Shown piece by piece: positions 21,937 to 32,633 of a DNA stretch of 64,000 nucleotides. The position numbers and the translations under genes are program-made. Source of the stretch: Aspidapion aeneum (lineage: Eukaryota > Arthropoda > Insecta > Coleoptera > Brentidae). The stretch covers positions 70,250,886-70,314,885 of the forward strand of contig OY755039.1 of the NCBI GenBank assembly GCA_963576565.1, given 5' to 3'. Below the pieces are notes generated by a model. The model was not told the DNA's origin, ran no database searches, and saw nothing but the letters and a program-made list of their open reading frames with translations. The first letter of the stretch is position 1; every line of letters starts with the position of its first letter.

Positions 21937-22130
21937 GTCAGAAACACAGTTTCTGCAGGACCTGACTTTAGTAAACAAAAATGTTGAGGACCAACCTTCT
22001 GGTACCTTAAATACTTACAAACTGTTATCCGAAGTCAGGGTATTGCCAAGTACCGATAGTTTCGAGTCTTCTGAGTTCCAGCAGGTGGAAACCGGTGGAG
22101 GAAATGGAAAGAAAGTTCCTAGTACAATAG
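21937..22130 (+). CDS. host gene exon C
   Basis: Acceptor TTTGTTTTTTAG ends at 21936 and a donor GTATGT starts at 22131. Length 194 = 1 + 64 codons + 1 nt; the first base completes the codon left by exon B. The frame is open throughout and reads SETQFLQDLTLVNKNVED, GTLNTYKLLSEVRVLPSTD, SFESSEFQQVETGGG. It is Ser/Glu-rich and probably disordered. The next exon must start in phase 1 and was not found in the window. An unbroken long exon with good splice sites amid decayed repeats argues for a living host gene. Identity unknown. Confidence 0.7.
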
Positions 22131-22142
22131 GTATGTTTAATA

Positions 22143-22850
22143 CAGGGTGTTTCCTAATTGAATGTCAATATTTATGGGGGTGATTTTTGGGCTCATTTTA
22201 AGAAAAAAACTTCATATGAACATATATCCTAAACGTCTTACCTTTTGAGATACAGGGTGGTAAAGTTTTCAAAAATATATCATTTATTATTAATATCTAC
22301 AATACCAAGTGTATTAAATCTGTATTCAATTATGAGCAAATTTGATCTCTTTTTTTTAGTCCGACGCACGGGTTTCATCTAAAAACCTAAAATCTACTTG
22401 TCTCTGCATGATGATATTGTCATATTAACGATATTGTTATGATCATGCAGAGAAACGGTTTTTAGTTTTTTAAGCGAAAACCGTGTATCGGATTGAAAAA
22501 AATCAAGTGATCAACTTTGGTTAGAAATGATTGGGGATTTCAAAAATAATTTTTATTTCAGGAAAAATCAGTGGCGTGCCATCAATGTCTGCCAAAATAG
22601 GCAGGTCAAATTACGTACGAACGCCACTGATGGAAATTAGAAAAAAGGTGATACATTAAAAAATGCCTCTTGATTCATAGTACATGTATGACAAATTTCA
22701 TTAAAATAAAAGTGGTATTGTAGATATTAATAATAAATGATTTATTTTTGAAAACTTTACCACCCTTTATCTCAAAAGGTAAGACGTTTAGGACGTATGT
22801 TCATATGAAGTTGCTTCCTTAAAATAGGCCCCAAAAAACCTTTTTTGTAA
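22143..22850. mobile_element. foldback/MITE cluster directly after exon C
   Basis: Long inverted arms of about 125 bases: CATATGAACATATATCCTAA...GGTAAAGTTTTCAAAAATA at 22186-22305 pairs with its complement at 22715-22843. Between them a second palindrome spans about 22360-22493 around TCTCTGCATGATGATATTG, and a third small inverted pair (ATCAGTGGCGT / ACGCCACTGAT) lies at 22567-22635. It is probably a MITE with later foldback insertions in one arm. It starts 12 bases past the exon C donor. No coding capacity. Confidence 0.75.
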
Positions 22851-23061
22851 GTCCTTTATTTCACAAAGAAACAGTACAATCTCTAAAACTTGTATGACAC
22901 ACTGGCCTTTGAAGGTATCTGGAATATCTTTACAACTGTAAAAATTTCTAATATCTATCGATTAGTTTGTGAGATATGTGCTTTAAAATTTTCAAATTTA
23001 ACATGAGCTGATAAAATAAAAATTAAATCAGTAAAATATAAAATGTTGATCTAACTTTTAT

Positions 23062-23425
23062 TTTATCTATCTATTCTATCTATCTATTTAGCCTTCTTCA
23101 ATCCATCTTTGGACATAGGCCTCCCCCAATATCTTCCACTCTTCTCTGTCTGTCGCCGTGTTCATCCATCTAGTTCCCGCGTGTTTCTTCAAATCGTCCG
23201 CCATTATTAATTAATTCCCCTACTTCTTTTATTTTCCCAAGGTCTCCAGTTAACAATACATTTGTTCAATCGATCGTCTTTCTGTCTGATATTATGACCG
23301 GCAAATTTCCATTTTAATTTTGTTACTTCTTCTCTGAAATCCCTTACTTTTATTTTATTTCTTATCCATTCATTCCTTGTTCTATCTGTCAGCTTTACAT
23401 GTAACATTTGTCCATGGATCCATGA
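23062..23425 (-). pseudogene. RTE-type LINE, copy 2, 3' end
   Basis: Tandem tail of TATC/CTAT units at 23062-23090, then on the minus strand the C-terminal coding end: GQMLHVKLTDRTRNEWIRNK, EEVTKLKWKFAGHNIRQKDD, NKCIVNWRPWENKRSRG. The continuation upstream is separated by the Jockey-type LINE that starts at 23426 with a poly(T) run. The preceding RT part lies at 26352-27935. Confidence 0.85.
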
Positions 23426-26345
23426 TTTTTTTTTTATGGGTATGCGCACTCGCAAGGAGATCCCTATCACGCTCGAGAAGCGGCAAGTGCGCGGAAATGT
23501 TGGTGTGTGTTGGTTTTGAAACGGTTCAGGTTGTAACCTGCAGGGAAAACTGTCGCAGGGAGTTTATTCCACAGCGATGCTGTTCTCCAGAGATATGAAT
23601 TCTGATATAATGAGGTTCTTGGTGCCTCTATTTTGACAATAAATTGATGGTTACCGTCTGTTTGACGTGTTCGCCTAGTAGGTGCTACTCCCGGGGGGAT
23701 CATACGTGCCAACTCGTCACAGCATTTTCCGTGATAATACTCAGCTTGATAGCTCGTTTTTGCACGGTGTTCAAAAGCATTAAGGTATGTTTGGGTGCCG
23801 CACTCCATATATGTGAGCAGTACTCCATAGTTGGTCGAATCTGGGCTTTGTATAGTGTCAGCAGTTGGCTTGGTGTATACAGATGTCTTGTACGAAATAG
23901 CACCCCAAGATTTTGAGACGCCCTTTTAGCTATATCTGCCACGTGACTGTGCCAAGACATGTTGGTCTCTGCAGTGACTCCTAAGATGTTCAACTGGCTC
24001 TGCAATGCGACAGCACTTCCAGATAGCATGATGTTTGGCTCACCGGTGCTGGTCTTTTTTGAAAACAGGGCTGCTTGGGTTTTCTGCGCGTTGAACTGTA
24101 CAAGGTTTTTGTTGCCCCAGTCCTCTATTATCTCCAAGTCGTTATTTATCTGTGATATTTCAGTTAGTCTAAGGTAATGGAATTCACGTGCGGAGAGACA
24201 TGTGGGTGGTATGACTGAAGAGACTACATTGCCATCATCTGCAAAGCAATAAAGTGGATTTACTGTTTTATCTATGAGGTCATTTATACCAGTGGCACAC
24301 CAGCATTTATTTGGTAAGAGTTGGAGTTCCGGCCATCCAGTGCAACATAAATGGATCTATCCTTAAGGTAACTTTCAAACCAAGTGCAAAGTCTCGGCGA
24401 CAATCCCGTTGCTTTGAGCTTGTTGAGCAGATTTTCATGCCAGACTTTATCGAATGCTTTAGATATATCTAAGGCAATTGTTCTTGTTTCACCTCGCAAC
24501 TCAATCGCTTTTTGCCATAAGTGAGTGACGTATGTAAGTAAATCGCCAGTTGACCTATATTTTCGAAATCCGTATTGCTTGTCGTTGATAATTTTGTACT
24601 TTTCCAAGTACTTGGTTAGGTGATTGTTCACAACTCTTTCCATTACTTTTGATATCACCGGAAGTAGAGCAATTGGTCTATAGTTTAACGGATCTGTCTT
24701 TTTTCCTTTCTTTGGAATGGGTTGTACTGCGGCAGACTTCCATGATGATGGATATACTCCTTGCCTATAAGATAAATTGAATAATTTCGCGAAAGTTGGG
24801 GTGAGTTCGCTCGCACAATTTTTGAGTACTATCGCGGGAATGACATCTGGACCCATTGCTTTGTTTGTATCCAACTTTTTAAGGGATTTTCGTATTTCTC
24901 TGTGACAAAAGGGTACCTCTGGCATACTGTGGGAAACCCTTTCAATGAACGGTGGAGTTTTTCCATTTGGCACTGTTAGGTTTGAGTTGGAGGAAAAGAT
25001 TTTGGCCAGCATATTGGCTTTTTCCTCTGATGTTGTGGCTAAGTGAGTATTTTTATCTGTAAGTGGTGGTATGGATGACTTGGTGAAGTTTGATCCAACG
25101 GCTTTTGCAAGAGACCAAAAGGACCTAGAACTACTTGGACAATTCCGCAACCTGTTTTTTATTCTTTGATTGTATGTTTCTTTGGCAGCGTCAATAGTAA
25201 TTTTGCAACTATTTCTGGCTTCTATAAATTCTGTGTGGTTTTGAGCGGTTTGTTGTCGTTTCCAAAGGTTATATGCTCTGTGTTTTTTCTGTACAGCCGC
25301 TTGACACTGGCTGTTGAACCAAGGTTTTGCATTAGCTCTGTGTTTTATTGTATGTGGGATATATGCATCCATTCCAGATAAGATTACTTTTGTTATTTCA
25401 TTACAGCAAATAGTGGGATCAGCTGTTTTAAAGCAAACCTCTTGCCATGGAAAATCCAGGTAAAACTGTTTAAGGTCATTCCATTTTGCCGATTTATAGT
25501 GCCACATTTTACGAGGAAGTGATTGTTGGCTTGGCGGTATGAACATTTCGCACTTTGTTCTTATAAGTTTATGATCGGATGAACCAAGTGGGGGATCTAC
25601 TTGAATTGTGAACAAGTCAGGATTTGTAGTTAGGAACAAGTCTAAAAGCGCTGTAAATTCACCCCTTTCTGAGATACGGGTAGGTTCATCGACAAGCTGC
25701 GTTAGACCACAACTTATAGCAAAAGCTTCTGCTTCCCTGCCTTCATTATCTGTTTTGTTGTGGTGTTTTAGCCAGGGTATATTGTGGACGTTGAAATCGC
25801 CTAAAAAAACAATTTCCGCATGTGGATAGTTAGACTGTATACTATCACAGTTTTCGGATAATGTCGCAAAAAAGTTTTGATACTCGGTGTTACTTGGCGG
25901 TCGGTAGAGGCAGCAAATGAACTTGGTCGATGACTGAGGTGAATTTCAGCCATATGATATCGAGGTTCGCTGGTTCTAGCTTCTTCTCTCGATGACATGA
26001 AAGGTCATTTTTAATGTACACACAGATCCCAAAATTATGTCGAAATCGGTGGTGTAGGTCATAGCCGGGATAAAGATAGTTCACAATAGGTGTTGCAGAA
26101 CTGATTTTAGTTTCAGTGAGAACAAGGATATCAGGTCTTTGTTCTTCAAGATGTTGGTGAACTGAATTCATGTTGGTACTTAATCCTCTTATATTGCTAA
26201 AATCAATTCTGAGTTGAGTTTTTGGTCTTCTTTTAATATCTTTGCATGAAGGACCCCCAGGATCACCCGACGCCCGGAGATCCGAGTTGTCGGGTATTTT
26301 ACCTCCGGAATATTTTGATCCTGGAGGCGCCATCATGCTATCTGT
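23426..26345 (-). pseudogene. Jockey-type LINE nested in RTE copy 2
   Basis: The minus-strand LINE begins near 26345 with ATG at 26336 and ends at the poly(A) seen as T10 at 23426. EN: FSNIRGLSTNMNSVHQHLEE, DILVLTETK, later GSSDHKL. RT (25639-24284): GPDVIPAIVLKN, NYRPIALLPVISKVMERV, KQYGFRKYRSTGD, TIALDISKAFDKVWHENLL. A deletion removes most of the PQGSVLSP box right after NAGVP at 24290, shifting frame; CFADDGN survives in another frame, and thumb and C-terminal parts follow at 24137-23467. EN is also split by a frameshift near 25890. No gag-like ORF1 is present. Non-functional. Confidence 0.88.
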
Positions 26346-26351
26346 TACTCA

Positions 26352-27935
26352 TTAATTTTGTGTCCAGGTCTGGGATCCATAGGTAAGTACAGGAAGGATA
26401 CATTGGTTATACACTTTCGTTTTGAGGTAGTGAGGATATTTTTTATTTCTTAGTATGTAGCTTAATTTACCGAATGCTGCCCAGGCCAATCGTACTTGTC
26501 TCTCGATTTCAGCTGTTTGGTTTTCTTTTTTCAGTTTAATAATTTGTCCCAGGTACATATATTCCTCTACTTGTTCTATTTTGTTTTGGTTTATTCTGAC
26601 CGTAATATCTTCATCTGTGTTTGTTATGATTTTAGTTTTAGTGTAGTTCATACTTAAGCCTATATTTTTAGCTGCTGTGTCCAGCTCTTCCAGCATTTTT
26701 ATCAGTTCCTCTTTCTTGTCTGTTATTAAGGCAATATCATCAGCATATCTTAGGTGGTTCAAGAATTGTCCGTTTACTTTGATGCCTATTTCTTCCCAAT
26801 CTAAGCTTTTAAAAACATCTTCTAGGGCCTGGTTAAATAATTTAGGGGATATTGTGTCACCCTGTCTGACACCTTTTCTTATGAGGATTGGCTTGGTTCT
26901 TTCGTGGATTTTGATTGATGTTGTTGCGTCGCATATATATTTGCTATTAAGTCTGTATATCTGTGATCTTTTCGGCTATTAATTAAAGATGCTTTTACTG
27001 CCCAGTGCTCAATGCTATTGAAAACTTTTTCGAAGTCTATAAACGCAATATATAATGGAATGTTATATTCGTTGGCTCGTTCTATTAGGATTTTCATGGT
27101 TAATAAGTGGTCAACTGTACTGAGACCTTTTTTAAAGCCTGCTTGTTCCTTTCATTGATATCCGTCAAATTTTGTTGTTAGTCTATCTGTTAATATTTTC
27201 GTGAAAAGCTTATCAATTACATTAAGGAGTGTTATAGGTCAATAGTTTTTTAAGTCTGCTCTATCGCCTTTCTTGTCTAGAATAATGGTTATGGATTCTT
27301 TCCAGTGTGGGATTATATTTTCTTTTAGTATTATATTCAGGAGAATATGGAGGGTATTAACTACAGCTTTACCACCGTACTTGAGCATTTCTGCCGTTAC
27401 TCCGTCTTTTCCAGGTGATTTGTTATTTTTCATTTTCTTTATGGCTCTCTTTATTTCCGCTTTGCTTATTTCAGGTTGTAGCTCTGAGTTTATGTTCTTT
27501 ATTTTTGTTTGGAGTTTCTTCATGGACTCCCGTGATGGTTCCTTTTTTGTTTCGTATAATTCTGTATAGAATAGTTGTGTGATATTTATGATATCCTCTG
27601 TAATGTTAGTTTCTATGCCGTTAATATCCTTTATTTTAATTATTTCATATCTACCTAGAGTCGGCCTTAGACATTTCATATTTCTGTTATTTTCTATAAT
27701 TCTCTCAACTTTAATTTCTTGGCTCTTTCTTTTATTTTCTTATATCATTTTTCTTATAGTTTTATTTATTTATGTGTATTCTACATATGTTCTTTTTTCC
27801 TTCTCTCTCGAGGGTCCGCCTTTTGTCCATCAGTCTCTTTAGTTCTTCTGATATACAATTTTTCCTTTTTTTATCTTTTTGTGCGATGTCTTGTCCTACT
27901 TGGTTAGCTGTTCCTTTAGCCTTTGTTTGTATACA
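26352..27935 (-). pseudogene. RTE-type LINE, copy 2, RT region
   Basis: Minus strand, 5' to 3': charged linker (KNCISEELKRLMDKRR), NMKCLRPTLGRYEIIKIKD, KNNKSPGKDGVTAEMLKYGG, a stop in NYRPITLLN near 27239, IAFIDFEKVFNSIEHW (motif A), then LNHLRYADDIALITDKKEEL with the catalytic YADD intact (about 26745), TKTKIITNTD, VEEYMYLGQI and LPVLTYGSQTWT. Several stops and frameshifts separate these blocks. The family resembles the insect endonuclease-reverse transcriptases often annotated as craniofacial development protein 2-like. EN lies further upstream beyond the palindrome. Confidence 0.88.
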
Positions 27936-28342
27936 GTGCTCGACATCGAACGTTTAGGCTTTATGAAAAGCGTATAAAAAAGGATGAACTTATGGAAAAC
28001 AAGAAGTCAGTGAGGGACCAAAGACGCGCATATTTAGGAGCGTCTGCCGCTGTGACTCAAAATTCATTAATAGTTTTTTATTACTAAACAGGAGCAAGCA
28101 CAGTAAAATTTTCACTTTTAAAAGACAAAGAAATAGTCATTATTATTTATTTCGGTATTTTAGCTTTAATCAGGAAACATTAAATCAAGAAAAATTCAAT
28201 TTTTTAATACTTTTTTCATAAGACATTAACCTTGCTCATTTATTAAAGTCGCACTTCGCGCTGTTCGATCTGCTAGCGGCGGCTAACTAGGTAAGTCAAG
28301 TTGCTAAAATAGTTCAGGCCCTACGGGGTCCGATACTGCGAA
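27936..28342. other. no gene seen
   Basis: About 400 bases between the RTE linker and the palindrome. No coding or repeat signal identified; it probably belongs to the inserted palindromic element or to decayed RTE. Confidence 0.35.
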
Positions 28343-30330
28343 CCGAACCCCCGTTAAACGTGCTTTTTGATAGTTTTTTGCTAATAACTCGAAAACAATC
28401 AACTTTTTTAAAAATCTTCTAAAGATCATTTTTCAAGCGGATACAATTTCCTTTCCAATCATGTACCTTAGTACCCTCTGACGGCAGTGGTGCATTAGCG
28501 TACGAAAAAAGGGGAAAATTTTTAAAATATTTATTTTTCTCTTTTTTTGTGGTATTTTTTATCCTTAACACAATTTTTTTTCAAAAAAATATTGTTTTTT
28601 AAAAGCCCATTGTATACAGGTAAATACTTATTAAGGTAGGCATGTTTTTTTAAATAGCCGCCTTGAAATAAAAATAAATGTGTTTGTAGAAATCCTTAAA
28701 TCAAACGAAAATGTTGATCATTCATTTTTTTAACTGAGTAAATAAAAATGAGAGTGAGTAAAAAATTATTTTTGGTTAGTAATAACTTAAAACTGACTTT
28801 TTCTAGTTAACCACCCCCCTCAAAAGTGCTCTCTTACAGCATTTTCCCAATTATTTGCAAACTTTTAACTTGGAAAAAAAACACTAAGTAATAACTATTA
28901 AGGCTCATGAAAAGTCCTCTCTAACGATGTATAAGACGCCCTTACATCAGTGGCGCACCTTTTATAGGCATTTAAATAAATTAGAGGTGTGGAAAAAACT
29001 TGCTTTTTTAATTTTCTTAAATTTCACTGTCCCACATATCGTCGTTGATCTTACAAACTGACGTACGTAACTCATTTATTGTAATTTTACAAGAGAGCAA
29101 TTTCAAGTTTTAGGGATCACTAAAAATGTTCTTGGATCTAATGATTTTTATGCAATTAAAAGATTTTTATGAGTTACGACACTTTGTGGGATGAAAGAAC
29201 GACACAAATAAGGTAGTATTATGGTATTATCTCAAAACTGCATTTTTTTGAGATACGTCAGTTTGTAAGATCAGCGACGATATCTGGTTTTAAAACTTCT
29301 TTTTAAAGCTGAAGAAATTGCCTTTCCAACAATGTATATCACTCTCCCCTCAAGGCAGCGCTGGATCTAGCATAGTCGCACCAAAAATGGTCACATTTGG
29401 TATACACATGAATCTTCATTTAAGACAATCTTTTTGGAACAGTATTAATACACACACTACGTTCAATGAGAGAAGCAACACAATTGGTATGGATATACAG
29501 TATACTCCCCCCAATAATATAACGAAGGAGATCCACGCGCCTACTCTAGGCGGGTGGTTGGCCCCCCCCCTTAAATATTTTTTTCACATTTTTTCTAATA
29601 AACCGAAAATTGACAAAAAACATTTAGGGTAGGGATATCCCCCCCACCAAGGGTGGGCGGGTCGTTCCCCGTCGTTATATTTTCGGGGGAGTATACTGTA
29701 TATTCATACCAAGTGTGTTGCTTCTCTCATTGAACGCAGTGTCTGTATTAAAACTGTTCTAACATGGTTGTCTTAAATGAAGATTCAAGTGTATACCAAA
29801 TTTGACCATTTTTGGTGCGTCTATGCCAGATCTACCGCTGCCTTGAGGGGGGAGCGATTTAAATCGTTGGAAAGGAAATTTCTTCAGCTTTATAAGTTTT
29901 AAAACCAGACATGTGGGACAGTAAAATTTAAGAAAATTAAAAAAAACAAGTTTTTTCCACACCTCTCATTTATTTAAATGCCTATAAAAGGTGCGCCACT
30001 GATGTAAGGGGGGGGGCGTGTTATACATCGTTAAAGAGGACTTTTCATCTGCCTCAATAATTGTTACTTAGTTATTTTGCCTAGTTAAAAGTATGCAAAT
30101 AATACCACATAATAATAATACCACAAAAAATATATAACAAAAATATTTTAAAAATTTTCCCCTTTTTTCGTACGCTAATGAAATATGCACCACTGCCGTT
30201 AAAGGGTACTAAGGTACATCGTTGAAAAGGAAATTGTATCCGTTTGAAAAATGATTTCTAGAATATTTTTGAAAAAGTTACTGTTTTCGAGTTATTAGCA
30301 AAAACTATCAAAAAGCACGTTTAAGGGGGA
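28343..30330. mobile_element. 2-kb palindromic foldback element inside RTE copy 2
   Basis: Arms pair in order: 28343-28560 with 30110-30330 (AACGTGCTTTTTGATAG, ACTCGAAAAC, TACCTTAGTACCCT, TACGAAAAAAGGGGAAAATT), 28850-29030 with 29920-30110 (CATCAGTGGCGCACCTTTTA), and 29290-29560 with 29650-29920 (AATCTTCATTTAAGACAA, ATACAGTATACTCCCCC). The centre is near 29600. The left arm carries extra sequence at 28565-28850 and a MITE at 29036-29283. No ORF of note. RTE coding parts lie on both sides in the same orientation, so this is an insertion into the LINE. Confidence 0.85.
29036..29283. mobile_element. 248-bp MITE in the left palindrome arm
   Basis: Inverted ends of about 30 bases: ATATCGTCGTTGATCTTACA at the left and its complement, with one or two mismatches, at the right. 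The right palindrome arm lacks the insert: the matching point at 29919-29923 reads straight through (CCAGACATGTGGG on the plus strand). That arm serves as an internal empty site. The target duplication is unclear, perhaps AT. Confidence 0.85.
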
Positions 30331-30719
30331 GGGGCAACCCCTGCCAGGGGGGGTGGTTCCCTTTCGTAAAATGTTCGGGCGAGTCTTATGTCTATCCATG
30401 CCAAGTGTGTTGCTTCTATCATTAAACGCAGCGTGTGGCTGTAATCTCGGATGTAGGGCCTAAAAGCAGAATTACGGATTCGCAGTATTGATTATTAGTT
30501 ATACAGATCAAACAATATCTAAGAGATGGCGCAACAGCAATTAAAATCAAGTTGGATTTTATTAACAGCGGTAAAATACTTATCTCTCTTAGTGCCATTT
30601 ATTTAAATAGCGATCTTACTTCAATTCATATATTTTCACTGGCTAAACGATCGTTGACGAACCCTGTATAGCTTTATTTTGTGTAAGTTTATTCATGTCA
30701 AGTTGATCATTGTTATTAT
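30331..30719. repeat. right flank of palindrome with a third copy of its inner module
   Basis: The module CCAAGTGTGTTGCTTCTMTC plus ATTRAACGCAG occurs at 30400-30430 in direct orientation with 29713-29745, and inverted at 29455-29490. The rest of the stretch has no recognisable content. Confidence 0.6.
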
Positions 30720-31300
30720 TAATTTTTCTTTTCATTTCATGCTTTCAATGCAGATTTTTGTTCTGACCATCCCGTCATCACTGCCTGTTGTAAAGCTGTT
30801 TAGGACTGTTACATCTCTAAAAATATTTTTATCAGCTTAGTCAGTATGTAATCAATTTCGTTATTCTATTAGGGCTGAGCCATGTCCACTTTCGTTGCGG
30901 TTTTTTTCTATGGAACGAGTTCATTGCATAAAGCTGTTTTTCCTCTAGGTAATTCATTAAGGTTGTGCCCCTGTCATTTCTTTCTCCATATCGAAAAATT
31001 TTAGTCTCTTCGATGTTCATCATCTTGCCTAATTTGGCATTAAAATCTCCCATTACTAGTGTCAGATGGGTTTTGTTTTCTTCATTGACTTTTGAGATGC
31101 CTTCGTAGCATGCCTCGATATGCTCGTCATCGTAGGAAGAGGTGGGGGCAAGTAGTACAGTAGTGTGGGTTCTAATGCAATTGGTAACATGCCATCCACT
31201 TCTCCGAAGTGGATGACCTGTTGCTGAAGAAGTGAAAATAGTTTGACCTTGGGACTTAAAGAAGTGTGCAAGAAGTTGTCAGCAATGACATCACAACCAG
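30720..31300 (-). pseudogene. RTE-type LINE, copy 2, endonuclease domain
   Basis: Minus strand: SSYDDEHIEACYEGISKVNE, then LVMGDFNAKLGKMMN (the catalytic GDFN motif), FRYGERNDRGTTL, LYAMNSFHRKKPQRKWTW, and beyond a frameshift VLNSFTTGSDDGMVRTK, where the catalytic SDH(R) has become SDDG. This is the AP-endonuclease domain expected just upstream of the RT at 27935, in the same orientation, so it is read as the 5' part of RTE copy 2 cut off by the palindrome. The N-terminal half of EN is missing. Confidence 0.8.
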
Positions 31301-31655
31301 AGGCTGTTGAAAGGCCCTATTGGTCAATGAATTAGGTGCCAATGCGCGAGTAGGTAAAATGGTGTGTTTTTTTAGTTTGAGCTTCACTAGGTTAGCCTGG
31401 TCTAGGTAAGTCTTAATGTGAAAAAGGCCTTAGGTAATTGTTGGTTAAAAAATAAAATAATTTCTAAAAATATTTGTTAAAATTAATCGGGATTGTCTGT
31501 GTATCTCTTATCATTGTTTATGCATTGTTTATAACCTTATGACCCACACACGTTCCTGTTTTATTTAATACAGCTGGTTACTTATGCTGTACAGGATGTC
31601 TCAAAGAAAATAATTCTAAAATAAAAAACTCAAAGTATGTTTTAATTATATATTT
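31301..31655. other. no gene seen; possible left Polinton terminus
   Basis: No coding motif. The left terminal inverted repeat of the Polinton should lie near here, but no counterpart was recognised near 57.5-58 kb, where a MITE has disturbed the other end. Confidence 0.35.
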
Positions 31656-32174
31656 TTATTCATATATATCATATAAACCACACTCATCTCGACCATCAAA
31701 TTTAAAAATAATTGATTGAAGATGTTTTTTCGCGTTATAGTTTGGATATATTTTCGTATATTCCAGCGCTGCCTCTGTTAATTTACGTTTCCATATTGTA
31801 GGTAATAATGGGTATAATGTTGGTAGTTTTTCCTCAATGATGTATCTGCATGAATCAAACCCAAAATATATCCATTCTGCTAACCATAAATATTTTCATA
31901 ACTTTTCTCTTCTAAAAGCTCTTCTAGTTCAAAGTCAATTTTAGTTGACCAATAATTATATTGAAAGTCCATCTTACTATGTTCTAAATTTTAATTTACC
32001 ACGTCTCGTTGTTGTATTTCGGAAAATATTTCCTTGGTTTTTTCCTGGACTACAAATATCACACAAATATGAAGCAATTTTGTTGCCTGTGCTTATTTTA
32101 ACTATGTCTACTCTTCCACATTTATCACAGCGAAAATTATGATAAATTGATGATGGTTGGGAACATTTTCTCAT
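31656..32174 (-). pseudogene. Polinton zinc-ribbon ORF, frameshifted
   Basis: From the ATG at 32174 it reads MRKCSQPSSIYHNFRCDKCG...LCDICSPGK and stops at 31977. A CX2C...CX2C pair (CDKC and CDIC, 21 residues apart) suggests a zinc ribbon or finger. Downstream, other frames give a coherent C-terminal part with FDSCRYIIEEKLPTLYPLLP and KIYPNYNAKKHLQSIIF ending at TAA 31656-31658, so the gene was probably longer and has at least one frameshift between 31980 and 31860. It is the leftmost gene of the element. Function unknown; zinc-ribbon proteins of large DNA viruses are often transcription factors, but nothing here proves that. Confidence 0.5.
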
Positions 32175-32361
32175 TTCACTCGCACAACCTATCGCTATGA
32201 CAGACACAGAAAAACTGATTTTTCTAAAACTATAGATGTAGATAAAGGATTATTTCATATATGCTAAAACGATTGAACTTACTGCGTTGGTTATTTTAGT
32301 CAACCGTTGAACAGTGTAGATCATCAAAACTTGGTGTTTTTTTTTAAGTCAACCAAATACA

Positions 32362-32535
32362 ATGTTACCAACCTATGAATGGATTAAACCAAGAATAAAA
32401 AAACCCCGTTGCATCTATTGTACCAAAGGAAATCCACATCGACCTGCTGATTGGATTGTAACAAAACACAGCTCTTGTGAACAGAAGAAAAACGAAGAAG
32501 TTAAGAAATATATTCAACAAGGCTATCGTGGTTAA
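32362..32535 (+). CDS. small cysteine-containing ORF (57 aa)
   Basis: Intact ORF from ATG 32362 to TAA 32533: MLPTYEWIKPRIKKPRCIYC, then TKGNPHRPADW and KHSSCEQKKNEEVKKYIQQG. The C-x2-C plus H and C spacing could bind one zinc. It lies about 190 bases from the divergent zinc-ribbon ORF and 99 bases before the next rightward gene, so it could share a promoter region. Small basic ORFs are common at Polinton ends. Function unknown; it might be a chance ORF, but its size, composition and clean context favour a gene. Confidence 0.5.
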   Translation: MLPTYEWIKPRIKKPRCIYCTKGNPHRPADWIVTKHSSCEQKKNEEVKKYIQQGYRG

Positions 32536-32633
32536 AGAGAAGTATCAAAGGTCAAAGGTTACTTTTACTTCAACCTGTAAATAGAGGGCTTTATAAGTTG
32601 AAACTCTTACTTTCAGAAAGAACGCTTTTAAAG

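Noticed and set aside
23416..26380. ATGGATCC on both sides of the Jockey-type LINE as a target-site duplication
   Set aside because: The right-hand copy lies within RTE codons for the conserved YGSQTWT string, with about 20 bases of RTE after it, so it cannot border the insertion. The match is treated as coincidence.
28343..30330. Two diverging genes at 29318-29962
   Set aside because: The ORFs are mirror images in the palindrome arms with homopolymer-rich composition; explained by the inverted repeat.
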